Below are positions 26,000-33,299 of a stretch of 64,000 nucleotides of DNA, piece after piece. Both the position numbers and the translations under genes were made by a program. The notes under the pieces were generated by a model. The model was not told the DNA's origin. It worked only from the letters and a program-made list of their open reading frames with translations, and searched no databases. The first letter of the stretch is position 1. Each line of letters opens with the position of its first letter. Origin of the DNA: Burkholderiaceae bacterium (GTDB lineage Bacteria; Pseudomonadota; Gammaproteobacteria; Burkholderiales; Burkholderiaceae_C); NCBI GenBank assembly GCA_024235995.1, contig JACKLI010000001.1:3410001-3474000 (forward strand), read 5' to 3'.

Positions 26000-26299
26000 T
26001 CAATCTCCTTCAAGTGTCCTGGCCCGCTTCTTGGCCGTTTCAATGTCCTTCTGCTGGGTGGACTTGCCGCCCCCGGCCAGCATCACGATCACCACGGCGC
26101 CCCGCTGCACGTAGTACATGCGCCAGCCGGCCCCGAAGTGCTCCCGCATTTCCATCACGCCCTCGCCGACCGGCGCCACGTCGCCCAGGCCGCCGGCCTG
26201 CACCTTCTCCAGCCGCCGCGCCAGGCGCATGCGCACCGTGCGATCCTTCAGCCCGTCGAGCCAACGACTGAATTCGGGCAGCAGGCGAACGGAGTGCAT
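26000..26299 (-). CDS. RelE/ParE-superfamily toxin, HigB-type
   Basis: A 99-residue type II toxin of the addiction-module killer protein group, probably an mRNA endonuclease acting at the ribosome. The motifs FSRWLDGLKDRTVRMRLARR, GEGVMEMREHFGAGWRMYY and VIVMLAGGGKSTQQKDIETA are typical of this family, with the basic residues at Lys and Arg positions conserved. It is upstream of its antitoxin and overlaps or abuts it. It stabilises the element if the two behave as in characterised relatives. Confidence 0.87.
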   Translation of the reverse strand: MHSVRLLPEFSRWLDGLKDRTVRMRLARRLEKVQAGGLGDVAPVGEGVMEMREHFGAGWRMYYVQRGAVVIVMLAGGGKSTQQKDIETAKKRARTLEGD

Positions 26300-26308
26300 G
26301 GTCTGTAT

Positions 26309-26326
26309 TGTATTCGATCGAATACA
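26309..26326. promoter_or_regulatory. Palindromic operator candidate of the toxin-antitoxin operon
   Basis: A perfect 18-base palindrome, TGTATTCGATCGAATACA, lies ten bases upstream of the toxin start. Antitoxins of this family autoregulate by binding such palindromes, so this is the likely operator. It also covers a possible ATG of the rightward small ORF, which argues that the small ORF starts later. Confidence 0.75.
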
Positions 26327-26361
26327 GGACGCAAAAGGGCAATGTCATCTTCTCCATGTGC

Positions 26362-26496
26362 ATGAGCGAGAAGCAGCGCGAGAAGCTGAACAAACTGGGC
26401 GCGGGGCCGTGGGTGCGTGAGCGCATCGAGCGGGCCGGGCTGCCGGATGCAGAAACCGCCAGGCCCTGCGGCGGATCGAGCGGGGCAAACAGGTGA
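26362..26496 (+). CDS. Small hypothetical protein divergent from the toxin
   Basis: A 44-residue frame starting MSEKQREKLNKLGAGPWVRERIERAGLP if the ATG at 26362 is used; 26356 and 26308 are in-frame alternatives. The pattern of charged helix followed by WVRERIE resembles small ribbon-helix or phage regulatory proteins, but I cannot name a family. It is divergent from the toxin-antitoxin operon and shares its control region. Confidence 0.4.
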   Translation: MSEKQREKLNKLGAGPWVRERIERAGLPDAETARPCGGSSGANR

Positions 26497-26554
26497 GGCC
26501 ATCAGGTGCAGCAACCCCGACCGGCCCCTGATCATCAATCACGAACAAGGTGAA

Positions 26555-26692
26555 TCAATGGCGGACCATCACCAGCACGCCCCAGGCCAGCGACCCGGCG
26601 GGCTTTTTCATGCGCGCTGATTCATCCGCCTTGACGCGCTCAACCTTGGTAAATCCTTGGTATTCGCAGCCGTGCACCCTGCCGCCCAGCAT
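26555..26692 (-). CDS. Small ORF with a strong ribosome site, unknown
   Basis: A 45-residue frame beginning MLGGRVHGCEYQGFTKVERV and ending LAWGVLVMVRH. The sequence AGGGAG lies eight bases before its ATG, a good Shine-Dalgarno match, which is the main reason to list it. It lies in an otherwise gene-poor stretch (26497-26874) of the element; nothing else is visible there. Confidence 0.35.
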   Translation of the reverse strand: MLGGRVHGCEYQGFTKVERVKADESARMKKPAGSLAWGVLVMVRH

Positions 26693-26874
26693 TCGTCCGG
26701 CTCCCTGTGGAATGTCTGCTTTTTTCAGCAGGCCGGGCCGTGAATCTCAGGTTTTCTCAGGTAGCCGCCTGCCTCAAACATTGGCTTTTGTTAACAGGAC
26801 AAATCGCTTGATTCGTCCACCGTCAGGTGGGCTCAGCTGGATCAAGATGGCCTGGACGCCCGGCACCATGCTGG

Positions 26875-28080
26875 TCAACGGATGGTCGATGGATGCATCA
26901 ACCGACGAGGACTTCTGTGATTGAGCAGAGAAGCATCGGCGATCGGTTGGCGTCGTCGCACGGCATAAGGATCAGCTGGGCCCTCGGGCAGCTCGTCCAT
27001 GCCGCGAACGATCGCCTGCGGGTCGGTTTCGTTCATCCAGCGGTAGGCCGCGGCCGACTCGTCGCGCGTCAGGCTGGCCAGGCTGTCGATCATCTGGCCG
27101 GCCTTGCGCAGCTGCACCTGCTGGCGCGCCTGCATCAGCACGCGCTCGTCGCGCACGCGCGGGTCGAGCCCGTAGTCGCTGACCAGGCCGGCCTTGACCG
27201 TCTCGGGCGTGTAGCGGCTCAGGGCGCCGCTCACGATGCCGCCCAGCTTCTTGGTGGCCCACTCCACGCCGGTGGCGCGCGTTATGGCGCGGGCGACCGC
27301 ATCCAGCGGCTGCGCGGTGCGCGCGGACTTCTGGATCAGCGCGTCGGCGCGCTCGGCCGGGGTCAGGTTCTGCTGCGGCTGGATGGCGGCCGATGGCAGG
27401 GGGGCAGCGCGCGAAAGCAAGGGCGGGTTGGCGCCTCCGGGAACCTGGATCGTCCGCTTTTTCTTGACGGTGACTTTGGTTGCGGACTTTGGCTCGCCGG
27501 CGTTAAAATCGAAGCGTTCGGAGATAGCTTCTAGCCCGAAACGGTCAGGGTGCAGCGTAGATTCCCTGGCGACGGTATTTGAGGGTGGCGTGGTTGCAGC
27601 GTCACGGACGGGGAAGGTTAGGCGCCCCGCCCTCTCCGAATTCCCCCACAAGCTCTGCGCATTGCTGTACGGCCGAATGGTCGTAATCGAATAATGGTCG
27701 CCGCGCCACGCGGCCACCACGGCTTGTTTCATCAACGGGTTCGGGAAGATGAACTTGCCGCCCTCGTGATGAACCTCATTCACGCCGCGCAGCACTTCCA
27801 CCGCCTGCCGCGTCAGGTCTTCGGCCAGTTCGCCGGTTTGCGCCTTGGGCATGCGCGCGGCATCGCGTCTGGCGTTGTCGGCCATGTGCTCAATTCCGCG
27901 GCCACGATGCTGCCCTTCTGCCACCCCTACCGGCAGTCGAATCGGCCCGGCCTTGAAGGTCTTTCCTGCGGGCACTTGCGCCAGGTCGCCGGTCAAGTTG
28001 CCGCCGTACTCGGGCGTCTCTGGAATCACCGAATCGCCCGCCGTGCGGCGGTTGCCGTGCACGATGCGCCGCGCCAGCAT
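26875..28080 (-). pseudogene. Phage polyvalent or head-associated protein remnant
   Basis: A 401-residue frame with two different halves. Residues about 100-220 contain HEGGKFIFPNPLMKQAVVA and WRGDHYSITTIRPYSNAQSL, a pattern seen in the C-terminal parts of large phage-encoded proteins (MuF-C-like). A basic linker VTVKKKRTIQVPGG leads to a helical half (NLTPAERADALIQ, GIVSGALSRYTPETVKAGL) of the kind found in giant phage polyvalent proteins. The tail after GPADPYAVRRR looks unlike either. No phage structural genes flank it, so it is probably a fragment. The family assignment is from memory and tentative. Confidence 0.45.
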
Positions 28081-28104
28081 GGCGTCGGCCGGGTGGCCCC
28101 CGCG

Positions 28105-28395
28105 CTACTGCGCCGCCAGCCCCTCCAGGCCGTCGAAGTCGGCCACAGCCATGGCGTCGGCGTTTTCGTTGTCGATCGCCTCGTGCTCGCGCTTCACGCG
28201 AGGGACGGAACGCTCGACGTCCTTCATCTTCAAGTTGGTGCCCAAGTCGTCAGATATCAGGCCGGCGAGGACATTGGCATTGAACAATCGGGACTTGTGA
28301 CCTTCCTCCAGTCGTTGAACTGGATGAAGTTGGTCACGCTGGGAGTCGAAGGCGTACAGATAACTCGATGTGTCATGAACTGGCGCCGAAACCAC
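28105..28395 (-). CDS. Hypothetical protein in the element's right end
   Basis: A 96-residue frame, acidic and basic mixed (NLKMKDVERSVPRVKREHEA, NENADAMAVADFDGLEGLAAQ), that I do not recognise. It ends 24 bases before the next minus-strand frame and may be the amino-terminal side of the same broken large phage gene. It is near the right boundary with its candidate arm sites. Confidence 0.35.
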   Translation of the reverse strand: MVSAPVHDTSSYLYAFDSQRDQLHPVQRLEEGHKSRLFNANVLAGLISDDLGTNLKMKDVERSVPRVKREHEAIDNENADAMAVADFDGLEGLAAQ

Positions 28396-28422
28396 GCGCG
28401 TGGCGCGACTGCAGGATCGGTT

Positions 28423-28441
28423 TTCCGTATTTATTCCGTAC
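28423..28441 (+). promoter_or_regulatory. Candidate integrase arm-type sites, right end
   Basis: TTCCGTA at 28423 and TTCCGTAC at 28434, the same word found three times just inside the left end. Presence at both ends and nowhere obvious in between suggests recombinase binding; this is inferred. Confidence 0.5.
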
Positions 28442-28448
28442 CAGGCAC

Positions 28449-28473
28449 AAAAAAGCCCGCTAAGTTAGCGGGC
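28449..28473 (-). terminator. Rho-independent terminator downstream of tRNA-Val
   Basis: On the minus strand a GCCCGCTA/TAGCGGGC stem with a three-base loop is followed by six T residues. It lies 36 bases past the tRNA 3' end, inside the element, and now ends the tRNA transcript in place of the displaced one at 21833. Confidence 0.85.
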
Positions 28474-28507
28474 ACTTCTGTTGCAAGCTACACGGTCGCT
28501 TGCGATT

Positions 28508-28556
28508 ATTGGTAGGCGCGATTGGATTCGAACCAACGACCCCCACCATGTCAAGG
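28508..28556 (-). repeat. attR: tRNA-Val 3' part supplied by the element
   Basis: Identical over 49 bases to 21870-21918. It covers the tRNA from the anticodon to the CCA end and restores a complete tRNA after integration. Confidence 0.92.
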
Positions 28557-28586
28557 TGATGCTCTAACCAACTGAGCTACGCGCCT
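28510..28586 (-). tRNA. tRNA-Val (anticodon GAC)
   Basis: A 77-base gene on the minus strand with encoded CCA. The acceptor stem AGGCGCG pairs with CGCGCCT. The D-arm is GCTC...GAGC, the anticodon stem TCACC/GGTGG encloses loop TTGACAT with anticodon GAC, and the T-arm is GTTGG TTCGAAT CCAAT. It is the integration site of the 21870-28556 element. Confidence 0.97.
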
Positions 28587-28640
28587 GCACATCGATTCGA
28601 AGCCGGCGAGTATAGCAAATCGGCCGGCATCCCCCGCGAC

Positions 28641-30848
28641 TCATTTGCGGCGCGCGCGGCGCACGCCCGCCACGTCCTGCACGCCGCGCAGCACCTGCGC
28701 CAGGCGGCCGGTGTCGGCCACCTCGACGGTGAAGGTCATCTGCGCCCAGCCCTTGACGGACTGGGTCTGCACGCCGATGACGTTCATCTTCTCGCGCGCG
28801 AACACGTCGGAGATGTCGCGCAGCAGCCCCTGGCGGTCCACCGCCTCGACCGAGACGTCGACCGGATAGGCCGGCGCGCGGCCGGTGGCCGGCGTGCTCC
28901 AGGCCACCTCGATCACGCGCTCCGGGTCGCGCGCCTGCAGGTCGCGAAAGCTGGGGCAGTCGCTCCGGTGCACGCTCACGCCGCGCCCGCGCGTGACGTA
29001 GCCGGCGATGGGGTCGGGCGGCGCCGGCTTGCAGCAGCGCGCGGGCTGGGTGAGCAGCGAGTCCAGCCCCACCACCAGCACGCCGCCGCGCCCGCCGGCC
29101 TCGGCCGGGGCCTTGCGCTGCAGCAGCTGGGCGTCGGCGTCGGGCGCGGGCTCGGGCGGATGCAGGGCGGTGGCGATGCTGCGCAGCGACAGCTCATCCT
29201 TGCCCACGGTCTCGAACAGCGCCTCGGGCGTCTTGAAGCCCAGGCTGGCGGCCAGTTGGTCCAGCGCCAGCGCGGTGCGGCCTTCGCGCTGCAGCAGCTT
29301 CTCGACCATCTCGCGGCCGCGGGCGATGGTCTCGCGCGCGTGCTGGGCGTTGAACCAGGCGCGCACCTTGGCCTTGGCGCGGCTGGAGGCCAGGTAGCCC
29401 AGCTCGGCGTTGAGCCAGTCGCGCGAGGGCCCGCCGTCCTTGGCGGCGCTGATCTCCACCGTCTGGCCGTTCTTGAGCGCGGTGTTCAGCGGCACCATGG
29501 CGCCGTCGACGCGCGCGCCGCGGCAGCGGTGGCCCAGGTCGGTGTGCACGGTGTAGGCAAAGTCCACCGGCGTGGCGCCGGCGGGCAGCTCGACCACGGC
29601 GGCCTCGGGCGTCAGCACGTAGATGCGGTCGTCCAGCAGGCCGTGCTGGGCGGCGCCGGAGAGGTCGCGCTCCCAGGCCAGCAGCTGGCGCAGCACGGCG
29701 ATCTTGGCGTCGTACTGGCTGGCGGCGCTGACGCCGGCGTAGCCCTTGGCGCCGGCCTCCTTGTAGGCCCAGTGCGCGGCCACGCCGTGCTCGGCGTGCT
29801 GGTGCATGGCGCGGGTGCGGATCTGGATTTCCCAGGCACGGCCATCAGCGTCGCGCACCACGGTGTGCAGCGACTGGTAGCCGTTGATCTTGGGCTTGGC
29901 GATGTAGTCGTCGAACTCGCCGGGCACGGGGGCGAAGTGCTGGTGCACCCAGTCCAGCGCGGCGTAGCAGTCGGCCACGCTGGCCACGATGATGCGCAGC
30001 GCGCGCACGTCGAACACGTGCTCGAAGTCCAGCTGCTTGCCGCGCATCTTGCGCACGATGGAGCTGATGTGCTTGGGCCGCCCGCTCACCGCGGCCTCGA
30101 TGCCCTGGGCGCGCAGCGCGGCCTCGATCTCGGCGCGGCGCTGCTCCAGCGCGGCCTCGCGCTCGCTGCGCTTTTCGTCCAGCAGGCGGGCGATCTGGCG
30201 GTAGATGTCGGGCTCCTGGGCGCGGAAGATCAGGTCTTCCATCTCCCACTTGATCTGCCAGATGCCCAGCCGGTTGGCCAGCGGCGCGAACACCTCGTGC
30301 GCCTCGCGCAGCACGCTGGGCGCCAGCGGCAGGCGCTGCGCCGTGCACCAGCGCAGCGTCTGCAGGCGCGAGGCCAGGCGCAGCAGCACCACGCGCAAGT
30401 CGCGCGAGAAGGCCAGCAGCATCTTGCGCACCGCCTCGGTCTGCTGGCCGGCCAGTTCGGAGTCGGAAGGCAGCTCGGCGCGCCCGGCGCGCGAGCGCTG
30501 CTGCACCTGCTCGAGCTTGGCGGTCTCGATGGCCAGGCGCGCGAAGTTCTCGCCAAAGGCCTTGCCGATCACCTCCTCGGGGCGGCTCAGCTGCGCGCAG
30601 GCGTAGCTCAGGTAGGCCGCGGCCTGGATGGTCTCGGCACCGCCGATGCCGGCCAGGATGTCGGCCACCGCGTCCGCATGGGCCAGCAGGTTCTCGCCGG
30701 AGGGCGTGGTTTCGCCCGCCAGCAGGGGCTCGGCAAAAACGCGCGCGCGGGCGCGCATGCCGGCCTGCGGATCGGGCTCGTTGATGGCCACGACCACCCC
30801 GGCCAGCGGGGCACCGGGCGTGGCGGAGGATGGGGCCGCCAGCTTCAT
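28641..30848 (-). CDS. relA: GTP pyrophosphokinase RelA
   Basis: Ribosome-associated (p)ppGpp synthetase of the stringent response, 735 residues. The N-terminal HD-hydrolase domain lacks its HD pair: the matching stretch AAYLSYACAQLSRPEEVIG has no His-Asp. The synthetase domain shows GRPKHISSIVRKM, FDVRALRIIV and GEFDDYIAKPKINGYQSLHT; the acidic EFDD signature marks monofunctional RelA rather than SpoT. A TGS domain (VDFAYTVHTDLGH), a zinc-finger-like region (CCKPAPPDPIAGY) and a C-terminal ACT domain follow. The ATG at 30848 overlaps the stop of the upstream hydrolase by four bases (ATGA). Confidence 0.95.
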   Translation of the reverse strand: MKLAAPSSATPGAPLAGVVVAINEPDPQAGMRARARVFAEPLLAGETTPSGENLLAHADAVADILAGIGGAETIQAAAYLSYACAQLSRPEEVIGKAFGENFARLAIETAKLEQVQQRSRAGRAELPSDSELAGQQTEAVRKMLLAFSRDLRVVLLRLASRLQTLRWCTAQRLPLAPSVLREAHEVFAPLANRLGIWQIKWEMEDLIFRAQEPDIYRQIARLLDEKRSEREAALEQRRAEIEAALRAQGIEAAVSGRPKHISSIVRKMRGKQLDFEHVFDVRALRIIVASVADCYAALDWVHQHFAPVPGEFDDYIAKPKINGYQSLHTVVRDADGRAWEIQIRTRAMHQHAEHGVAAHWAYKEAGAKGYAGVSAASQYDAKIAVLRQLLAWERDLSGAAQHGLLDDRIYVLTPEAAVVELPAGATPVDFAYTVHTDLGHRCRGARVDGAMVPLNTALKNGQTVEISAAKDGGPSRDWLNAELGYLASSRAKAKVRAWFNAQHARETIARGREMVEKLLQREGRTALALDQLAASLGFKTPEALFETVGKDELSLRSIATALHPPEPAPDADAQLLQRKAPAEAGGRGGVLVVGLDSLLTQPARCCKPAPPDPIAGYVTRGRGVSVHRSDCPSFRDLQARDPERVIEVAWSTPATGRAPAYPVDVSVEAVDRQGLLRDISDVFAREKMNVIGVQTQSVKGWAQMTFTVEVADTGRLAQVLRGVQDVAGVRRARRK

Positions 30849-31777
30849 GGGCGTGCGTCCGCGGCGGGCAGCAGAAAGTCGGTGACCGCCCGCACCTGAT
30901 CGTCGGCGATCAGCATGGGCGCGTGGCCCACGCCGGCAAACTCGATCAGGCGCGCGCGCGGCCCGCACTGGCCCATGCGGCGCGCGGTGGCCGGTGCCAG
31001 CAGGTCCGAGTCGGCGCCGCGCAGCAGCAGCACCTGGGCCTTGATCTGCTCATAGGCCTGCCACAGGATGGCGTCGCCCTGCGCCAGCGCCTCGGCCGTG
31101 ACGCCGGCCAGCGGCGCGGCGATGGCGGGGTCGCTGCACAGGCGCCAGCCGCCCTCGGGCAAGGCCTGCAGCATGGGCCGTGTCAGCACCAGCCAGTCCG
31201 CGTCCGAGATGGGCCCGAAGCCCGTGGACAGGGCCCGCAGATAGGCGGCCGCGGCCTCCACCGAAGCGAAGCGCTCGGGGCCCTTGCCCACGTATTGCTG
31301 GATGCGCTGGATGGCCAGCCATTCGATGGTGGGACCCACGTCGTTGAGCACCATCCGCCCGGGCGCCACCGGCAGCGGCAGGCCGGGCGTGCCCGCCACC
31401 AGCATGCCGATGATGCCGCCCATGCTGGTGCCCACCCAGTCCAGCGCCGCGATCGGCGCCTGCGCGTGCAGCCGGGCCAGCAGGGTCAGCATGTCGGCCA
31501 CGTAGGTGGGGTACTGGTAGCCCATGGGGTCCTGCAGCCAGGCGCTCTGCCCGCGCCCGACGACGTCGGGGCAGACCACGCGCACGCCCATGCCCTGCGC
31601 GCCGGCGCCCGCCGCCAGCGCGCGCGCCAGCACGTCGAAGTCGCGCCCCTGGCGCATCAGCCCATGCACGCAAACGATGACGTGCGCGGCCTGCACCGCG
31701 CCCCACTGCCACCACGCCAGGCGGTGCTGGCCGGTCGAACCGGGACAGTCGAGGTGGTGCAGCGTGGGCTCGGACAT
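30845..31777 (-). CDS. Alpha/beta hydrolase
   Basis: A 310-residue alpha/beta-hydrolase. The oxyanion HG motif is VIVCVHGLMRQGRDFD, the nucleophile elbow GTSMGGIIG, and the C-terminal acid and His lie in RGADSDLLAP and FAGVGHAPM. DVVGRGQSAWLQDP is close to that of the MhpC-like esterase group often found beside relA in Comamonadaceae. It is translated in an overlapping arrangement with relA. The ATG at 31777 (MSEPTLHHL) is preferred over 31810. The substrate is unknown. Confidence 0.85.
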   Translation of the reverse strand: MSEPTLHHLDCPGSTGQHRLAWWQWGAVQAAHVIVCVHGLMRQGRDFDVLARALAAGAGAQGMGVRVVCPDVVGRGQSAWLQDPMGYQYPTYVADMLTLLARLHAQAPIAALDWVGTSMGGIIGMLVAGTPGLPLPVAPGRMVLNDVGPTIEWLAIQRIQQYVGKGPERFASVEAAAAYLRALSTGFGPISDADWLVLTRPMLQALPEGGWRLCSDPAIAAPLAGVTAEALAQGDAILWQAYEQIKAQVLLLRGADSDLLAPATARRMGQCGPRARLIEFAGVGHAPMLIADDQVRAVTDFLLPAADARP

Positions 31778-31903
31778 GATGGATGCGGCGCCATCGGGCG
31801 CCAATGGCACGACAAGGCTCGTGCCTGCATCCTAAAGCAAAGGCTGCGGTGGGCGCAGCGCCCTCATCCGGTTGGGGGAGTCGTCGCCGGGTGGCTTGAA
31901 AAT

Positions 31904-31957
31904 ACTATGCAAACAAGAGCTGCCGGCTCATGATCCATGCGGGCTACAGCCATGAAA
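31904..31957 (+). repeat. Dispersed short repeat, copy before the hydrolase-relA operon
   Basis: ACTATGCAAACAAG, then AGCTG at 31918, 13 bases, and CATGCGGG, then a short A/T-poor tail. It lies in the 189-base gap between the hydrolase start and the SIMPL gene stop. Confidence 0.6.
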
Positions 31958-31966
31958 GCCATGCAA

Positions 31967-32695
31967 TCAGCGCGCCTGGATCGAACCCGACACCGTGACG
32001 TGGACGATGCCGCGGCCCGGCTCCACCGGCGGCGCCACCGGGGCGGCCGCGGCCATGGCCATGCGGTTCAGGCCGTAGGGGCGCGGCGCATCGCCCTGCT
32101 CGTCGCTGCTGACGCTGACCTCGCGCAGCGTGTAGTCGCCCAAGCCGAAGGCGCGCGCGATCTCGCCCGCCTTGGCGCGAAAGCGCGCGATGGCCTGCGC
32201 CTGCGCCTGGCCCTCCAGCCGCTCGCGCTGCTCGCGGCTCAGGCCAAAGCCCATGCCGGCCACGCTCATGGCGCTGGCGCGCGCCGCCGCCTGGGTGATG
32301 CGGGCAAAGTCGCGCCCCTGCAGCACCACGCTGGCGCGGCCCTGCCAGCCGTTGATGCGGCCTTCGCGGTCGTAGCGCGGCAGCACGCTGAACTCGCCCG
32401 TGTGCACCTCCATCTGGCCCGCCTGGACGTCCTTGCGCAGGACGGCGAGCGCCTGGTCGACGGCCTGGCTGAGTTCGCCCTGCACGGCTGCGGCATCCGT
32501 GCCTTCGCGCGTGGTGGCGAGGGTGAGCGTCAGCAGGTCCTGCGGCGCCTCGGCCTGGCCGCTGGCCGACAGCTGCAGCACGTTGGCCGGGCCGGCCGCC
32601 GTGGCCGCGGCCACGTTCTGGGTGCCGGCGGCCTGGGCCAGGGTCCAGCCCAGGCCGATGGCCAAGGCCACCGAGGTGTTCAAAAGCATGCGCAT
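31967..32695 (-). CDS. SIMPL domain (DUF541) exported protein
   Basis: A 242-residue protein with a signal peptide (MLLNTSVALAIGLGWTLAQAAG) and a SIMPL/DUF541 domain: LQLSASGQAEAPQDLLTLTLA, then GWQGRASVVLQGRDF, then ITQAAARASAMSVAGMGFGLS. Family members are periplasmic or outer-membrane-associated and linked to oxidative stress resistance (YggE), but the biochemical role is not established. The start codon ATG at 32695 is chosen because the signal peptide begins there. It stands alone on the minus strand between two unrelated genes. Confidence 0.85.
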   Translation of the reverse strand: MRMLLNTSVALAIGLGWTLAQAAGTQNVAAATAAGPANVLQLSASGQAEAPQDLLTLTLATTREGTDAAAVQGELSQAVDQALAVLRKDVQAGQMEVHTGEFSVLPRYDREGRINGWQGRASVVLQGRDFARITQAAARASAMSVAGMGFGLSREQRERLEGQAQAQAIARFRAKAGEIARAFGLGDYTLREVSVSSDEQGDAPRPYGLNRMAMAAAAPVAPPVEPGRGIVHVTVSGSIQAR

Positions 32696-32798
32696 GGCGC
32701 GAACGTCCAAGTGAGGTTGGGTGCCCATGCCAGGGCGGCACGGGCTGCGGGCGATGATAGCGGCCGCATGCGCCCCGGCTGCCTTCAGGCGCCGCCGC

Positions 32799-33122
32799 TC
32801 AACGGGTGAGCCGCGCGTCGGTGTCGGAACCGGCGGGCGCGTTCGGCTCCGGGCTGCTGCCGCGCCGGATCTGCTCGCGCAGCTCCTGACGCTGCGCCGC
32901 CGTCAAGCGCCGGTCGTCGATCGCGCGCTCGGCGCTGCGCTGGCGGTACTCGGCCTCGACCGCCATCCACAAGGGGCTGCGCTGGGGCAGGCGCGGGGCG
33001 GCCTTGTCCGCGCTGGCCGCGCGCGCGCCGTCATCGGCGGGCACGGCCGCCACCTGGGCGCCCGCCGGCACCGCCCCCATCCAGGCGCCCAGCGCCGCAC
33101 AAAAAACCATCGTCCACTTCAT
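32799..33122 (-). CDS. Small exported protein of unknown function
   Basis: A 107-residue protein with a clear signal peptide (MKWTMVFCAALGAWMGAVPAGAQ). The mature part is charged and contains SPLWMAVEAEYRQRSAERAI followed by RRLTAAQRQELREQIRRG, an Arg-rich helical pattern. This pattern is shared by small Comamonadaceae exported proteins whose role I do not know. It is divergent from the ompR-like gene, with about 180 bases between starts, and may share its control region. Confidence 0.65.
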   Translation of the reverse strand: MKWTMVFCAALGAWMGAVPAGAQVAAVPADDGARAASADKAAPRLPQRSPLWMAVEAEYRQRSAERAIDDRRLTAAQRQELREQIRRGSSPEPNAPAGSDTDARLTR

Positions 33123-33199
33123 TCTGCACCTGCCTCACGCGACGATCGCACAGAGGGGCCGTGAGCGTCCTTTCGATCGCCTCTCCCTCGGGCAACAGA

Positions 33200-33275
33200 T
33201 GTAACATGCTGAAAATCAGGGCCTGCGATGGATCGATCCCTGTCGCATCGAGGTCACAATGGGCCTGTTACAAAT
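33200..33275. promoter_or_regulatory. Candidate OmpR-type binding sites upstream of the response regulator
   Basis: TGTAACAT at 33200 and its inverse, TGTTACAAAT, at 33266 lie between the divergent small exported protein and the response regulator. TGTAAC-type half-sites resemble OmpR boxes, so autoregulation is plausible. The sites face each other about 60 bases apart. Confidence 0.45.
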
Positions 33276-33299
33276 CGGACCGACCCGTCCATTCACAAG

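Larger units (their letters stand above)
21870..28556. mobile_element. Integrated element in tRNA-Val(GAC), prophage-like remnant
   Basis: The limits are two identical 49-base direct copies of the tRNA-Val 3' part (21870-21918 and 28508-28556). Inside are a tyrosine integrase beside the left copy, an AlpA-type regulator, a PD-(D/E)XK nuclease, an SSB-like gene, a toxin-antitoxin pair and parts of a large phage-type protein. No capsid, tail or conjugation module is complete, so this looks like a decayed prophage or satellite. The intact tRNA is rebuilt at the right end. Confidence 0.88.

Noticed and set aside
26827..27534. A plus-strand frame of 235 residues in the element
   Set aside because: It lies opposite the phage-type protein remnant and looks like its shadow, with no recognisable motifs.
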